The notes: generated by a model from the sequence alone, not told the origin. A stretch of DNA of 25,195 bases from Zygnema circumcarinatum (GCA_037447605.1 CM074821.1:723552-748746), one strand, 5' to 3'; positions 10,170-24,121 are shown, counted from the first letter of the stretch. Translations and numbers: made by a program.

Positions 10170-10195
10170 TTTTTTTTTTTTTTTTTTTTTTGCAG
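10170..10195 (+). other. T22-GCAG acceptor-like site before the METTL1 start
   Basis: A run of 22 T followed by GCAG at 10192-10195 has the form of the real CAP-H2 acceptor at 21836, which follows a T24 run. If used, METTL1 has an exon further upstream. The METTL1 frame is open from 10196 to the ATG at 10255, while an ATG directly at 10196 is in another frame. Confidence 0.45.
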
Positions 10196-10254
10196 ATGCG
10201 AAAAGAAAAGGTGGTGGAGCAGCAGCAGGAGGAGATGGCAATCGCGGGCCCGAA

Positions 10255-13558
<3,304 letters not shown>

Positions 13559-14122
13559 CTTCGCTTTAAGGGGCTCAGAAAAGTGCTGTGTAGGGGATAG
13601 GCCTTTGCGGGTTTTCCTTCAACTCGCCGCCCTTCGCTTACAGAGACATTGAAGCGTGGTCGGAGTGAACCCCATTGATTGTCTCTCTCAGGTCCAGGAG
13701 GAAACAACATTACATTGATTTCTCCATATGTTTTTCTTGGAAAGGAAGAGAGGAAAATGGCATTGAAAACCATTCTTGGAAAGCAGTAGTCAATCTCTAG
13801 AAGTGGAGTCCGTGCAGGCATGAAAGCATAGGCAAGCATGTCGCCCACATTCTTGCGCACAACCAATGCTAGAGAATAGACATTGTCCTTGTTGAAGTGT
13901 GGACCTTCATGTTTGGTTCTTGCACACAAATTCATGCTTTAAAGTCTGAGTGACCTGGAACTGGAACTGGAACTGTCATGCGTGATAATTTTTTTTCTTA
14001 CGAATTTTGAACAAAATATGCACCTTCTATGCAATAATAAGCCGACCGTACGACGCCTCCCACTCCCTCTCTCTCCGCCTCTCCCTCTCGCCCTCTCCCT
14101 CTCGCGCTGCAAGCTGCCCTCC
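13559..14122. other. interval between METTL1 and the MTHFR-like gene
   Basis: Holds most of the antisense frame at 13510-13935, then AT-rich DNA around 13980-14040, a single CCGTACGACG word near 14046 and a CT-rich leader (14056-14110) directly before the MTHFR-like start. No clear TATA box or polyadenylation signal could be assigned. Confidence 0.4.
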
Positions 14123-17100
14123 ATGCTGAAAAGCTCTGTTTGCTTCCCAGCGGTCCCTCCCTCCGTTCCTCCTCGCGCACCTCCCTTCCACCGCACTTCT
14201 CTTCCTCGCATGCCCTCCCGCCTTGCTGTCTCCGTCACCCGGAGAAAATGTCGAAATTTCTCAACTCGATCTCTTTATGACGAAGTACCTCGTGTGGAAT
14301 CATCTGCAAATTTAGACTTGAAACCTGTTTTTGATCGTTCAAATGGGTTAATTACAACAGTGGAAGTTTCCACAAGTGATAAGGGACCTTGGAGTCTCCT
14401 GCCTGGAGGAAAGGTGTGTGCAGAATAAGAGGGAAAGAGAGAGGGAGAGAGAGAGAGGAAGAGAGAGAGAGAGAGAGAAAGCGAGAGAGAGGAAGAGAGC
14501 GAGAGAGGTTTAGGCTCCATTTCGATTCAAGACCTTCTGGATGACCAACGCGCATAATTTGGAGAATTGGGTTTTTTCATGCATACTGGTTTTGGTCGTA
14601 TTTTAAATTAGATTCAGTTGTTCTTAAAATTAGCGTGTTTTCAAATTGTCTATAAGCAGTTATCGCAAGAAATTCGTTCCAAATTTCGTTGAGTATCCAA
14701 CAAGACCGTCCTGTTTGAAGCTTACACCTTATATACACATTTTTCTGTCACCTTGAAATCTTCCAAACTTCTCCTACTCTCCCCCATTCGTCCTATCTTT
14801 GTGTAGGTTGCCGCTGCTTCACTTATGAAAGATGGTCTTTTGAATGCCACCGTTCATCCCGATCTTCCCGATGTCACGTCTTTAAAGGACTATTTCCTCC
14901 AACCGATCTTAAAGCATAGATTTCGGGAGAAGCGGGATGATTCCGTAACTGGTAATGGAAATTTGGAGAACAACAGGGATCGTTCATCTGCAGAGAATGC
15001 AGTTGGGTTCAGAGGATGGCAAGTTCGAACAGTGGCGGCGCAAACTCGTTCTCTGCCAGTTATCTGCAACAAGATGGTAGAACGGGCTCGTGACATAGAA
15101 AGCACGGGCCATGGAGGCTCTCTTCTCCTGGTTTCGGGAGGTAAGATTTTGCTTTAGTTGTCACAGCTTGAAAATGCGTTTTTTGTATCCAAGTTTCACC
15201 TGAAGAACTGCTTTTTGTTGTTTTTGGGATTTTGAAGTCCTATGTCCGTTAGGGTTTTCTCTTACCTCTTTTAGGGTTGGGGTTGCAGGGCATCCCCTGC
15301 GCCAGTTGCCTCTTATTCGGAGCCTTCTGCCGGCCAATTCAGAACTGCTTCTCAGAGAGGCACACAAGATGAGGAAGGAGGGGAAACTTCCTAGTGGTGA
15401 GGAGATTTGTCTTCTCACCTCCTTTCTCTTTTTCTTTCCCTTGTGTTCCTTCTTCCTCTTTTTCGTTTGTCTGCATCTCTCTGCTTTCCAGGTTTCTCCC
15501 TCTATCCATTCCTCTGGAAGTTCTGCCAATCCTGAACTTTCTGCTTTTCAGACTTTTAAATCGAACTTTCATCGTTCTCTCTTCCTTCAACTCTTTTCTC
15601 CTCCCTCTTACTGTTTACGCTTTATTACGCTTCAGAAAGAAATATACATTTAGTGTTCAGCAGACAGGGTACCTTTTAGTTCATTCAGAATTCCGCATGC
15701 TTGAAGGGGTGCAGCTGTGGGCTGTTGAGAATCCGTTGGTGGACTCCGTGGACCGTCTACAAAGAAAGGTGCAATTTCAGTTTCCAACTTACTGTTCTCA
15801 CTCTTTACTAGGCCCTATCTGCACATTCTTTAAGGACAGCATATTGTCAATAGTATGCTGAACTTTTTTACCCTATACTGTACTCCTGCTAAAGCAATGT
15901 TTGGAATTTCTGGTTGCATTTTTTGCAGGTAGAGGCAGGGGCAGAGGCCATAATCACGCAGCCCCCTCTCCTTGAAGATCGATTCTTCGCTTGGTGGGAG
16001 GCAGCATTGAAGCGAGGGTGAGCCAAAGCATGAGTTGTAAACAGACCTTTGGTATAATAACTAAGGATTGTTTTTAGTTTCAGAACCTCACTTTGATTGT
16101 ACCCTCAACAACATTTCATATGAATAAACCAATAGTCTTCGTGAAACTGAGAGGGGTGCAGGTTGCCCGGAGCCGTTCCAATCATTGTGGGCCTACCCAT
16201 CATTTCTTCTGCAAATAATTTTGCTTTCTGGCTTCGTCTCACCAATGTGACTGGTAAGAGCTTGCCTCCCTTCAGGGCCCAAGGTTCAAATCGAGAGTTC
16301 AGATTCCACTTGGGTTGTTCAACGGTTGATTCAGTTCAGCCTCTAGGTCAACCCCTTATTTTCAACTGTAAGTTTGTTTGTGCAGGTTGTTAAACTCCGT
16401 CTATTGAATGTTTTACAATTGTGGGCTTCTTGATTAGCTCCCCTATTAGCTGATGCAGAGCTTCCCTTGTTGTTGCAGGCGCGGCAGCAGATGCAGCCCT
16501 TGAGAAGTACAAGAAGGCGGAAGCCATGGCTGCCTCTGACAAGCTCTCGCAGGGGGAGTTTAGAAGGGAGCAGACGCAAGCCATGGCCTCCTTTGCATGC
16601 CGGTTGTCAGGTCAGTCAGTTCCGTGCTCTCAAACGCTCGTTGAACAGCCCCTCAACTGAGCCCCCTCCCTTGTTCACAAATCTCCAATGCACTGCCACT
16701 CCTCTGCCAGTTCTCTGCCAGTTTCTCTGCCAGTTCTCTGCCAGTTTCTCTGCCAGTTCTCTGCCAGTTCTCTGCCAGTTCTCTGCCAGTTCTCTGCCAG
16801 TTCTCTGCCAGTTCTCTGCCAGTTTCTCTGCCAGTTCTCTGCCAGTTCTCTGCCAGTTCTCTGCCAGTTTCTCTGCCAGTTTCTCTGCCAGTTCTCTGCC
16901 AGTGCCAGTTCTCTGCCAGTTCTCTGCCAGTTCTCTGCCAGTTCTCTGCCAGTTTCTCTGCCAGTTCTCTGCCAGTTCTCTGCCAGTTCTCTGCCAGTTC
17001 TCTGCCAGTTTCTCTGCCAGTTTCTCTGCCAGTTCTCTGCCAGTTCTCTGCCAGTTCTCTGCCAGTTCTCTGCCAGTTCTCTGCCAGTTCTCTGCCAGTT

Positions 17101-17480
17101 CTCTGCCAGTTCTCTGCCAGTTCTCTGCCAGTTTCTCTGCCAGTTCTCTGCCAGTTTCTCTGCCAGTTCTCTGCCAGTTCTCTGCCAGTTCTCTGCCAGT
17201 TTCTCTGCCAGTTTCTCTGCCAGTTTCTCTGCCAGTTTCTCTGCCAGTTTCTCTGCCAGTTCTCTGCCAGTTCTCTGCCAGTTCTCTGCCAGTTCTCTGT
17301 CAGTTCTCTGCCAGTTCTGTTAGAGCGTCCTCCCTCTGCTCTTTTGACTGAGCCCTGTAGTGAAGTGCAGGCGTTGCAGGGGTCCACCTCATGCCGGTCA
17401 CTGCCAGGGGGTGGAGGGACCTGCCCTCCGTCCTGCGCCGCGTGAAGGGGAGGGGGGAGGAGGGGCTCGAGGGGCGCTGA
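14123..17480 (+). CDS. methylenetetrahydrofolate reductase family protein, probably organellar, 8 exons
   Basis: TIM-barrel FAD-dependent MTHFR/MetF-type protein lacking the long eukaryotic regulatory C-terminal half. Exons: 14123-14413, 14807-15140, 15289-15396, 15668-15768 (acceptor may instead give 15707), 15929-16017, 16162-16253, 16479-16610, 17380-17480; 415 (or 402) residues, in frame throughout. Family-like stretches: LITTVEVSTSDKGPW (first strand; the Glu may correspond to the MetF catalytic Glu), LWAVENPLVDSVDRLQRKVE followed by AGAEAIITQPPLLEDRFFAW (about 258-300), VPIIVGLPIISSANNF, and the terminal GVHLMPVTARGWRDLP. The first 50 residues are Ser/Arg/Pro-rich, almost free of acidic residues and contain FSTRS, as in a chloroplast or mitochondrial transit peptide. 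Where classical MetF has a flavin-site Asp in a RGD-like turn, this protein has LLLVSGGHPLRQ, so the reaction may differ. The in-frame ATG at 14123 was preferred over 13982 because of the transit peptide. Exact substrate unknown. Confidence 0.8.
14423..14512 (+). repeat. GA-rich simple repeat in MTHFR-like intron 1
   Basis: Imperfect GAGAGAGA/GGAAGAGAGA run beginning about ten bases after the exon 1 donor. Purine-rich in the sense direction. Confidence 0.85.
16700..17318 (+). repeat. 11/12-bp minisatellite TTCTCTGCCAG / TTTCTCTGCCAG in the last MTHFR-like intron
   Basis: Roughly fifty tandem copies of two unit lengths, TTCTCTGCCAG (11) and TTTCTCTGCCAG (12), almost free of other substitutions except a short GCCAGTGCCAG interruption near 16910 and a CTGTCAG variant near 17300. 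It occupies most of the intron 16611-17379. Long open frames on both strands (for example plus 16467-17351 and minus 17498-16653) are by-products of the repeat. Confidence 0.97.
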
Positions 17481-18428
17481 CAGCAGGCAGACCTTCACTT
17501 ACTTATAATATGGGGCTCATATTTTTCACATCTGCGGAGACATTGTGGAGATGATGATGATGATGATGGTGGTGGGTCATGCTTTTGATAATTGGGTTTT
17601 TTTTTTTTTTTCATTTTTTTTTTCAGTTTCGGTTGTCAACTGAAACTGAGTTCGCAAATTGAACGACTCTTGTGCAAGGAATTAACCTCAAATGCCCCAT
17701 AAACCCTAAAGCCCTCAAAACCCTGAAAACGAAGGGGTTGTGAAAGAATGCGCCACATGTCCGTTGAGATCAACAGTTGACTCAGCAAATGCAAACATAC
17801 ATTCGTGCTTGTCCGTCAAGCGCGAGTCCACATGTCTCTTGTCCGCATTTTGCGCTGGATCCACTCCATCCAACGGTCGTTTCCGTACAGAACCCGTCTC
17901 AAATCGCGTGAGGCTAACTCCAGGTGAACCCGTACGGCTTGTTCAACCGTACGATTTGCCGTACATATTCGTACGTTTTTTTGTAGATTTCGTACGAGGT
18001 CGTACGGACCATTCAAAATTCAAACTCGTCCTTGTCTTCCTGCCTCTCCCCGCCCCCCTCTCTCTCTCTCTCTCTCTCTCTCGCTGCTGCTGTTGCCCCA
18101 CTATCCTCCGTCAAGCCTGCAAGAATAAGTTATAATTTCGTTTTAAATATTTAATATTTTAATACCTCCCTTAATTCCTTAAAGAAGCGTTCAGGCCCGT
18201 ATTAAAGGTCAACTCCTCTGCATGTGAGTTAGTTGCACGTACTCAGTATCTTAGGCTTGAGCTCTGAAACGGAAGTCTGCTCTATGCAGATTCGAATTGT
18301 ATTTTTTCGCGATATCTATTCAAAGTGCCCGAAAACTGTCAGATTCAAAATACCAAGTGACAGCTTGCCCTAATAAGCTCGCAGATTGATTAGCGGCTGG
18401 TGATAGCAGTATCCGGAAAGTTGAAGGG
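17481..18428. other. interval between the MTHFR-like gene and CAP-H2
   Basis: Contains a GATGAT/GGTGGT triplet run (17549-17576), T-rich tracts near 17598-17625, CCCTAAA-like words (17695-17735), a GTACG cluster (17930-18007), a (TC)n run (18058-18082), AT-rich sequence around 18130-18180, and the CAP-H2 leader. A 131-codon plus frame (17740-18135) crosses the GTACG cluster and (TC)n run and resembles nothing known to me. Confidence 0.5.
17930..18007. promoter_or_regulatory. GTACG cluster upstream of CAP-H2
   Basis: Six GTACG/CGTAC words within about 78 bases (CCGTACGG, CCGTACGA, CCGTACAT, TCGTACGT, TCGTACGA, TCGTACGG), roughly 420 bases before the CAP-H2 start. The same words form the intergenic cluster at 8175-8978. 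Function is inferred from position and density only. Confidence 0.3.
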
Positions 18429-21400
18429 ATGCGTGGAGAGGTAGAGGAGGGGGAGAGCGACGGGAGAGAGAAGAAGTATGCGCATCTCCTGCAGCCGATA
18501 AGGAACCTTGCAGAAAATTGGAATGTGGATATCGCGCACGAGCTGGAGGAGTATCTAGCGGAGTTAGAGACCGTCAGAATAACTGTGGAGGGAGGGGCTG
18601 TGCTCAACTTTGCAGAAGGTAAGGACGTCGCTCTTCTTGCTTAGAGTTAAACATTAAAGGTTAAAGTTAATGTAAGCGATAGGGCTATGGTTAGGGTTAG
18701 GGTTAGGGTTAAGGTTAGGGTTGGGTCAGGTTGGGTTAGGGTTAAGGTTAGGGTTAGGGTTAGGGTTAGGCCTAGCAAGCTGGCCAGGATGAAGGAGGGT
18801 GAGGAAGAGAGGGGAGGAGTGGGCGACAGTTAACGGGAGATCTGATAGGATGGGCGAGAGGGCCAGTGGAAATGACGAGGGAGGGAGCTAATAGGGAGAG
18901 GGGAAAATGGGGGGAAGAGGGCGAAAAGGGGGAAAAGAGGGATGATGGGAAAAAGTGAACATGGTGTAATGGGAGTGTGAGAAAGGGAACAAGACGAAAT
19001 GAGGAAATTGGGAGGGACAAGTAAAGAAGGGTAGGAATGAAGAGAGAATGAGAAACTATGAAGGGAACGTGGAGAGAAGGGGAACAGGGAATGGAAGAAT
19101 AGAGGAGAAAGAATGGAGGAAGTGAATATTGAGGGGAGGAGGAACTGGGGAAGGAAGGGGAATCGGAGAGAACAAATGATGGGGGGAGGAGGGAAATGGG
19201 CAGAGCGGGAATGAATGATGCCAGTAAAATTGGGTTAATGGGTCAGAGAAATAACTTTTCAAATGGATGCTCTTGAAGTGCACATTTGTCATTGCAGGTG
19301 ACGTACTGGTGCGCTCAATATTGACAACTGGCCTTGCAGACATTCTTCGCATAAAATCCTATATTTTGAGCTGCTGAATATTAGCGGTGCTATTAACATT
19401 GAACTGTTGAATTATACAAAGTCGAATGTTGTCAGGAGCAAGCTTCAAGGACATTAATACATCGCACGCATTGTCTGAACCCACAGCTGCGCTTCTAATT
19501 CAAGGATCAGCATGCATATACGGCAAAAAAGTGGAATATTTATATTCACTTGTTTTGCAGACCCTCGGATCTATTTCACAAGAAAGGTGCTCAATTTCAC
19601 CCTTGAAGATCAAACTGCAATGCTGTCATGTGTTTTAGGTCAAATTGCCGAGTCCTAAAGAAACATACGAGTAGCACCATCTCTAACTATTACCCTTAAA
19701 AGTGAAAGCTGCCAATCCATTCAACTTAATGCTAATTTTTAGTCTCGACAAAAGCACACTTAGCATCTTGTTTTGCAATTCATGTGCACAGAAAGGAGCA
19801 GCCGCAGTCGACAGCAGAAAAAGAGGTCCCATCTGAAGGGCATGAAGCTGAGGAGGAAGATGAGGTGGACCAATTTCTAAACCTTGATGATGTTTCAGGT
19901 AGTGAAACAAAAAGCCCACTCTGAACATACATTGCGGAAATCAAACTATACAAATAGACATGTCTGTGAATGAAAGCTTTCTGCAAGCTCCAAAAGCGTT
20001 GGCATTCAGCGACTTTTTAAGCCAGAAAAATGTAGTGGAAATTCGCATGCTGCATCAAACAATGTATTGATGGATTAAGTGTGGTTTACAGAATGTTCTG
20101 ATATCGATCTTGACGAAACCGACGGAGATGCTCCCTCAAAGGGTCCTGAAAGGAGTAAAAAGACTCCTTCAATTCTCCTCACAGTGGAAGAAAACATTCA
20201 AGGACTGAGGTGTCCACCGGGTATCGATCCCGAACTCGCCTCCTACAAGGTCCGAAACTATTCAAAAAACCCTAAAATCTCCATTCATTCGCTAAGATCA
20301 CGATGTAAGAAAAAAGCTACTCTTTTGCATAGATTCGTGAAACGATGGTTTTGTGTACAGCCTTCTTTTCACTACTCTCCGGTCAACGCTGAAGAGATGA
20401 GCTTGAATTAGGGTTAGGGTTCATACTCGTATCAGTGGTGGTGGTGGTGGTACATTGCTTGACAAAAAATGCAGTGGTTATGAAATTTCAAAACTCAATT
20501 TTGCAGATTTTCAGCTGCACAATGCACTGCTCCGGAGCCCTTCTTTTGGAAGCGGGAGATGGCGATTTTTTGGATGAATTTCTTCAACCAATTGACCAAA
20601 CAGATGAACCCAACATGAGAAATACATCCTTTGGATCACCTTCTCCGGATTTTGGAAATTTGGAGCCTAGAGATGTTCCGGCACGAACTCCGGGAACTTT
20701 CAGAGGAATGCAATCGGTGGAAAAACGGAGGCAATCTGTACATAACGGAACAGGAACGGAATTTGAGCATGTAGCGAATGCAGAGAATCTCTTTGAGAAG
20801 TTTGACGAGTTTGGAGGAAACGAAGACAGTCAAATGAATGAAGCTGCGGAGGAGGAGGAGGAGGTTGGAGTGGGAGCGACTGCGGGAGTGGGAGAGGGAG
20901 AAGGAAGGGAGGCAGAGGGAGAGGGAGAGGGTGGGAGGGCTGAAGCTGAGAAGCATGGTCCAGCCGGCAGACCGAGAAGGGAGAAAGCCAAAGAGAAAAA
21001 TGGAAAATATGATCCGTACGCACCTTTAGACCCTCATGATGGAGGCAACATTCCCCTCCGACCGTTTAAAAAAGGTAGGGTAAAAAAAAAAAAAAACCCC
21101 AGAAAAAAAAATGAACTCCCGTGTCAGACTAAAAAGCATATGCAAGTAATCAGTGAAAGCAGAACAAGCAGTATACAACCTTAAATACCTTATAACCCGT
21201 TTCGATTGCGGATTTCTCCGTTCATTTTGTGTTTCTTGTTTTTTAAGTGAAAAGCTTCTTCCCTTGATGACGTGTGCAGGACGTCATCGACGGCGGGTGA
21301 CGTCAGCATCATCACGGCAGGATGGGGAGTTCCCTCTTGCATCTTTGACCGGAGTTTCAAATCCGGAATTTGGGGCCGGTTGGGAGGCAGAGAAGGCGAG

Positions 21401-24096
21401 GGCTTATAGGAGAAGCATGGAGGGAGAGGAGAGGCTTCGTTCTGGGGGGCAGGTAAGAATTAGGGTTTAGAGTCTCAAACCTACAAGATTGAAGAAAGGA
21501 ACCCAAAAAAGGAAGGTAAAGGAAAATGGTCATAAGCAGGCTAAAAGTTAGCCCAGAGCTTCACTTAACTAAAAAATCATTCATGGCGGGAAAAGCTTGA
21601 ATTTTTTCGGTAAAAGCCTGAAAAAGGTCAAGTTTTTCTAGGAGCCCAAATTAGCTTGAAAAAAACCCAAAAATTGTCAAAAGGAGGCCCTCAAAAACTT
21701 CGAAGGTTGGGAGCCAATCTCTCGAACTCTCATGGGTTTCTATTTGCAACAAGAAAAGGAGTTTTCAGTTTCGGTTTCAGTCACTTGGGACTCTCCCCCT
21801 CTCTCCCCTTTTTTTTTTTTTTTTTTTTTTTTGCAGACTCAAAGTGCGTTCGAGGCGGAAGCTTCTCATTGTGAGGTTCCTGAAGCGGAAGAAGGCGGAA
21901 CTTGGAATGAATACGGGGCAAACGATTTGGATGGCGATGTTGCCGACTTAGATACTCATTCTGATATGCCCCAGGTAGGGTTCACATTACCTTTTTCTAC
22001 TCTTTCTTTTCTATTCCTATTGTTAAGGTTTTGCTTTCTTTGTTCGTTAGCTTGATGGAGAAGGTAAACCTTTTCTTGTCTCTCTCATATCTCTCTTCTC
22101 ATTTGCTTTCAATTTGTTTCTTTTTTTTGTTTCTTCGCCCCAGGTTGGAGCCCATGATTGTGATAACTTATTTTCGAATGCGGATTTTCCCAATGTTTCC
22201 GCAAGGGAAGCATCGGCCACACCGGCAGAGTCGGCATATGGTGATCTATGTCGAGCCCATATTGTGAGCATCTGCTGCTAACTAACTTTCAGCTTGAGTT
22301 TGAGGAGAATTGATATACTTCATTATCCATTTTGAGTGCAGCATCAGTTAGGAAGTGTCCTCTGAACGATATCTTTTATGTGATTGGAGTGTTCCCTGGA
22401 GGAAGATTACGACAATCAAATGAACTTGAATGGTTAAAAATAGGCGGCATTTTAAAGGGGGGTGGGGTGCTGACTGGTATTTCAGGATGCCGCGTTCCAT
22501 GAAGCAGCGAAAGCAAAATCGCAAACAGAATTGGCTTTGCGTGTGGCAGCATGGAAAAGTAGGATAGGACCTGCTCTTGAAGAACAGGTGAGTCTCTCTT
22601 CCTATTCAACTCCTCCCACTCCACCTCCCCCTCCCCACCTCTCCCCATTTCTCCCCTCTCCCTCCCTCCCTCCCTCCCTCCCTCCNNNNNNNNNNTCCCT
22701 CCCTCCCTCCCTCCCTCCCTCCCTCCCTCTCTCTCACTCTCTCTCGCTCTCTCTCTCTCACGCACACACACACACACACTGTGTGCTTTCACTGCTTCTC
22801 CTCCTGTCCCCCCCTCACCTTCTGTCACTACGCTACAGCTCGTTAAACACTACATGCCCCCTGTGCGTCTAGTAGACCACGTTTCATGAGACTATAGCAC
22901 AACACTTTGCTGAAAACGCTAGAATTGTGTACCATTCTGTACACCAAGCCACCTCATGAACCCATTTCTCAATGCACTAGATAAAACTTTGATTTCAACC
23001 TCTTTTTTTTTCAAAAAATAAAAAACATAACAAGCGCAAGCACATCTATTCTGATGTGAAGTCCCTTATTGCTTTTGATCCACTTTGCAGGAGGCAAGGC
23101 CCCCCTTTGACATCCACGTGTACGGCGAGCGAGTCTTTGAGGGTCTGCTTGAGCCTGCACCGTACGGTCGGAATCTTCCAGAAGGGGTTGCAGCGGAGAA
23201 GTCGTTCACAGAGTTGGCGGGAGGGCAGCCGCGTCACGAGGTGTCACGCATGTTTGCAGCAATGTTGCAGCTGGTGAGGGCGGGTCAGGGTTTAGGGTTT
23301 CTAGATGGTAGCCATTTGGGGTGTGAGCTTTGTGGGTTATCTTGGTGGGGTTCATGGTGGGTTGTAAATGCTCGGTCCGAGCGGGAGAGGGAGCGGGAGA
23401 GGGAGGGAGCGAGGGCGAGAGGTGGAAGAGAGGGTCCAAGCGGGAGGGGGAGAGGGAGAGGGATGGGGAGAGGGAGAGGGAGGGGGAGAGAGAGAGAGAG
23501 AGGAAGAGAGTGGTCCGAGCGGGAGCGGGAGAGAGAGAGGGAGGGAGAGAGAGGAGGAAGAGAGCGGTCCGAGCCAGAGCGGGAGAGAGAGGGGGAGGGA
23601 GAGAGAGAGAGGAAGAGAGCGGTCCGAGCGGGAGCGGGAAGGGGAGAGGGAGGGAGAGAGAGAGAGGAAGAGAGCGGTCCGAGCGAGAGCGGGAGGGGGA
23701 GAGGGAGGGAGAGAGAGGAGGAAGAGAGCGGTCCGAGGGGGAGCGGGAGAGGGAGAGGGAGGGAGAGAGAGGGAGAAGAGAGCGGGGTCATTGATGCATG
23801 CTTTTGCCATGCCCGCCATAGTGTTAATGGAGGGGGCGCGAGTGGGCTGTTCCATGGCACAGATCAACAATGGAAATGTTTCCATTGAACGTCCCGCAGT
23901 TCGACCCATGGAACCCCTTCCCTGTTTTACGGCCAAGCAGCCGTTCCATGTGCAACTGCGTTGCACACGACGGCGGCACGAGGAGCTTGCGAACAACTTT
24001 GCGCCCTTTACAGGAGCGGGAACTGAACGGTGTGACGATTCTTTGAGGCATGAGACGGCGCCGCTTCCTAGGAGGACCCCCATCCTGAGTGGCTGA
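18429..24096 (+). CDS. NCAPH2: condensin II complex subunit H2 (CAP-H2), 11 exons
   Basis: Kleisin subunit of condensin II, bridging SMC heads and HEAT subunits during chromosome compaction. Exons: 18429-18618, 19487-19586, 19792-19898, 20092-20249, 20507-21074, 21280-21452, 21837-21974, 22144-22263, 22486-22587, 23091-23273, 23863-24096; 2073 nt, 690 residues, near the usual plant length. N-terminal CNDH2 domain: [63 protein letters not shown] (about 1-95), then FLNLDDV. Middle: [20 protein letters not shown], a Glu/Gly low-complexity stretch, and [20 protein letters not shown] ending about 373. C-terminal half: [87 protein letters not shown]. Exon 4 donor (AAG|GTCCGA at 20249) is weak and is the least certain junction. 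Stop TGA at 24094-24096, then AATAAA 26 bases on. An assembly gap lies in intron 9. Confidence 0.9.
18687..18771 (+). repeat. TTAGGG (6-bp) telomere-like array in CAP-H2 intron 1
   Basis: About a dozen TTAGGG hexamers with occasional TTAAGG or TTGGG variants, 69 bases after the exon 1 donor. The period is six, unlike the seven-base TTTAGGG family at 1064-1480. Confidence 0.9.
18772..19215 (+). repeat. purine-rich tract in CAP-H2 intron 1
   Basis: About 440 bases dominated by GGGA, GGAA and GAGA without a fixed period. It produces long pyrimidine-coded open frames on the minus strand (19020-18772 and 19352-19056) that are judged not to be genes. Confidence 0.7.
22640..22782. repeat. (CCCT)n / (TC)n / (CA)n microsatellite with an assembly gap in CAP-H2 intron 9
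   Basis: CCCT tetranucleotides run into a stretch of ten N (22686-22695) and resume on the other side, followed by CTCTCTCA and CACACA runs. The gap falls inside the repeat, so its true length is unknown. No CAP-H2 exon appears to be lost, because exons 9 and 10 join in phase. Confidence 0.9.
23373..23785 (+). repeat. 54/55-bp purine minisatellite in the last CAP-H2 intron
   Basis: The word GGTCCGAG recurs at 23373, 23512, 23566, 23621, 23676 and 23730, so the right-hand part has units of 54 to 55 bases made of GAGCGGGAGAGGGAG-type sequence. Open frames crossing it on both strands are repeat artefacts. Confidence 0.9.
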
Positions 24097-24121
24097 CACA
24101 TGCCCAGCCTACGACTAAGTA

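Larger units (their letters stand above)
7951..10195. other. intergenic interval between divergent TRIPP and METTL1
   Basis: No coding exon was recognised. It holds the GA-rich TRIPP leader (about 7970-8065), GTACGG words between 8175 and 8980, a TGCATT/AATGCA-rich patch (9063-9330), a short CpG-rich island (about 9370-9500) that could mark the METTL1 promoter, and a T22 run (10170-10191) followed by GCAG. A 102-codon minus-strand frame (8803-8495) resembles no family and lies across the GTACGG cluster. Confidence 0.5.

Noticed and set aside
16690-17330. Possible CRISPR-like array
   Set aside because: There are no spacers: units are head-to-tail 11/12-mers without unique intervening sequence, in a eukaryotic intron.
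16467-17498. Long open frames of about 280-294 codons on both strands across the CTCTGCCAG array
   Set aside because: They are translations of an 11/12-bp minisatellite lying inside an intron; the flanking exons splice over it in phase.
20507-20580. Apparent frameshift in CAP-H2 exon 5 ([10 protein letters not shown] in one frame, [10 protein letters not shown] in another)
   Set aside because: The second frame read from the acceptor in phase 0 gives [15 protein letters not shown] without any shift; the other frame is coincidence.
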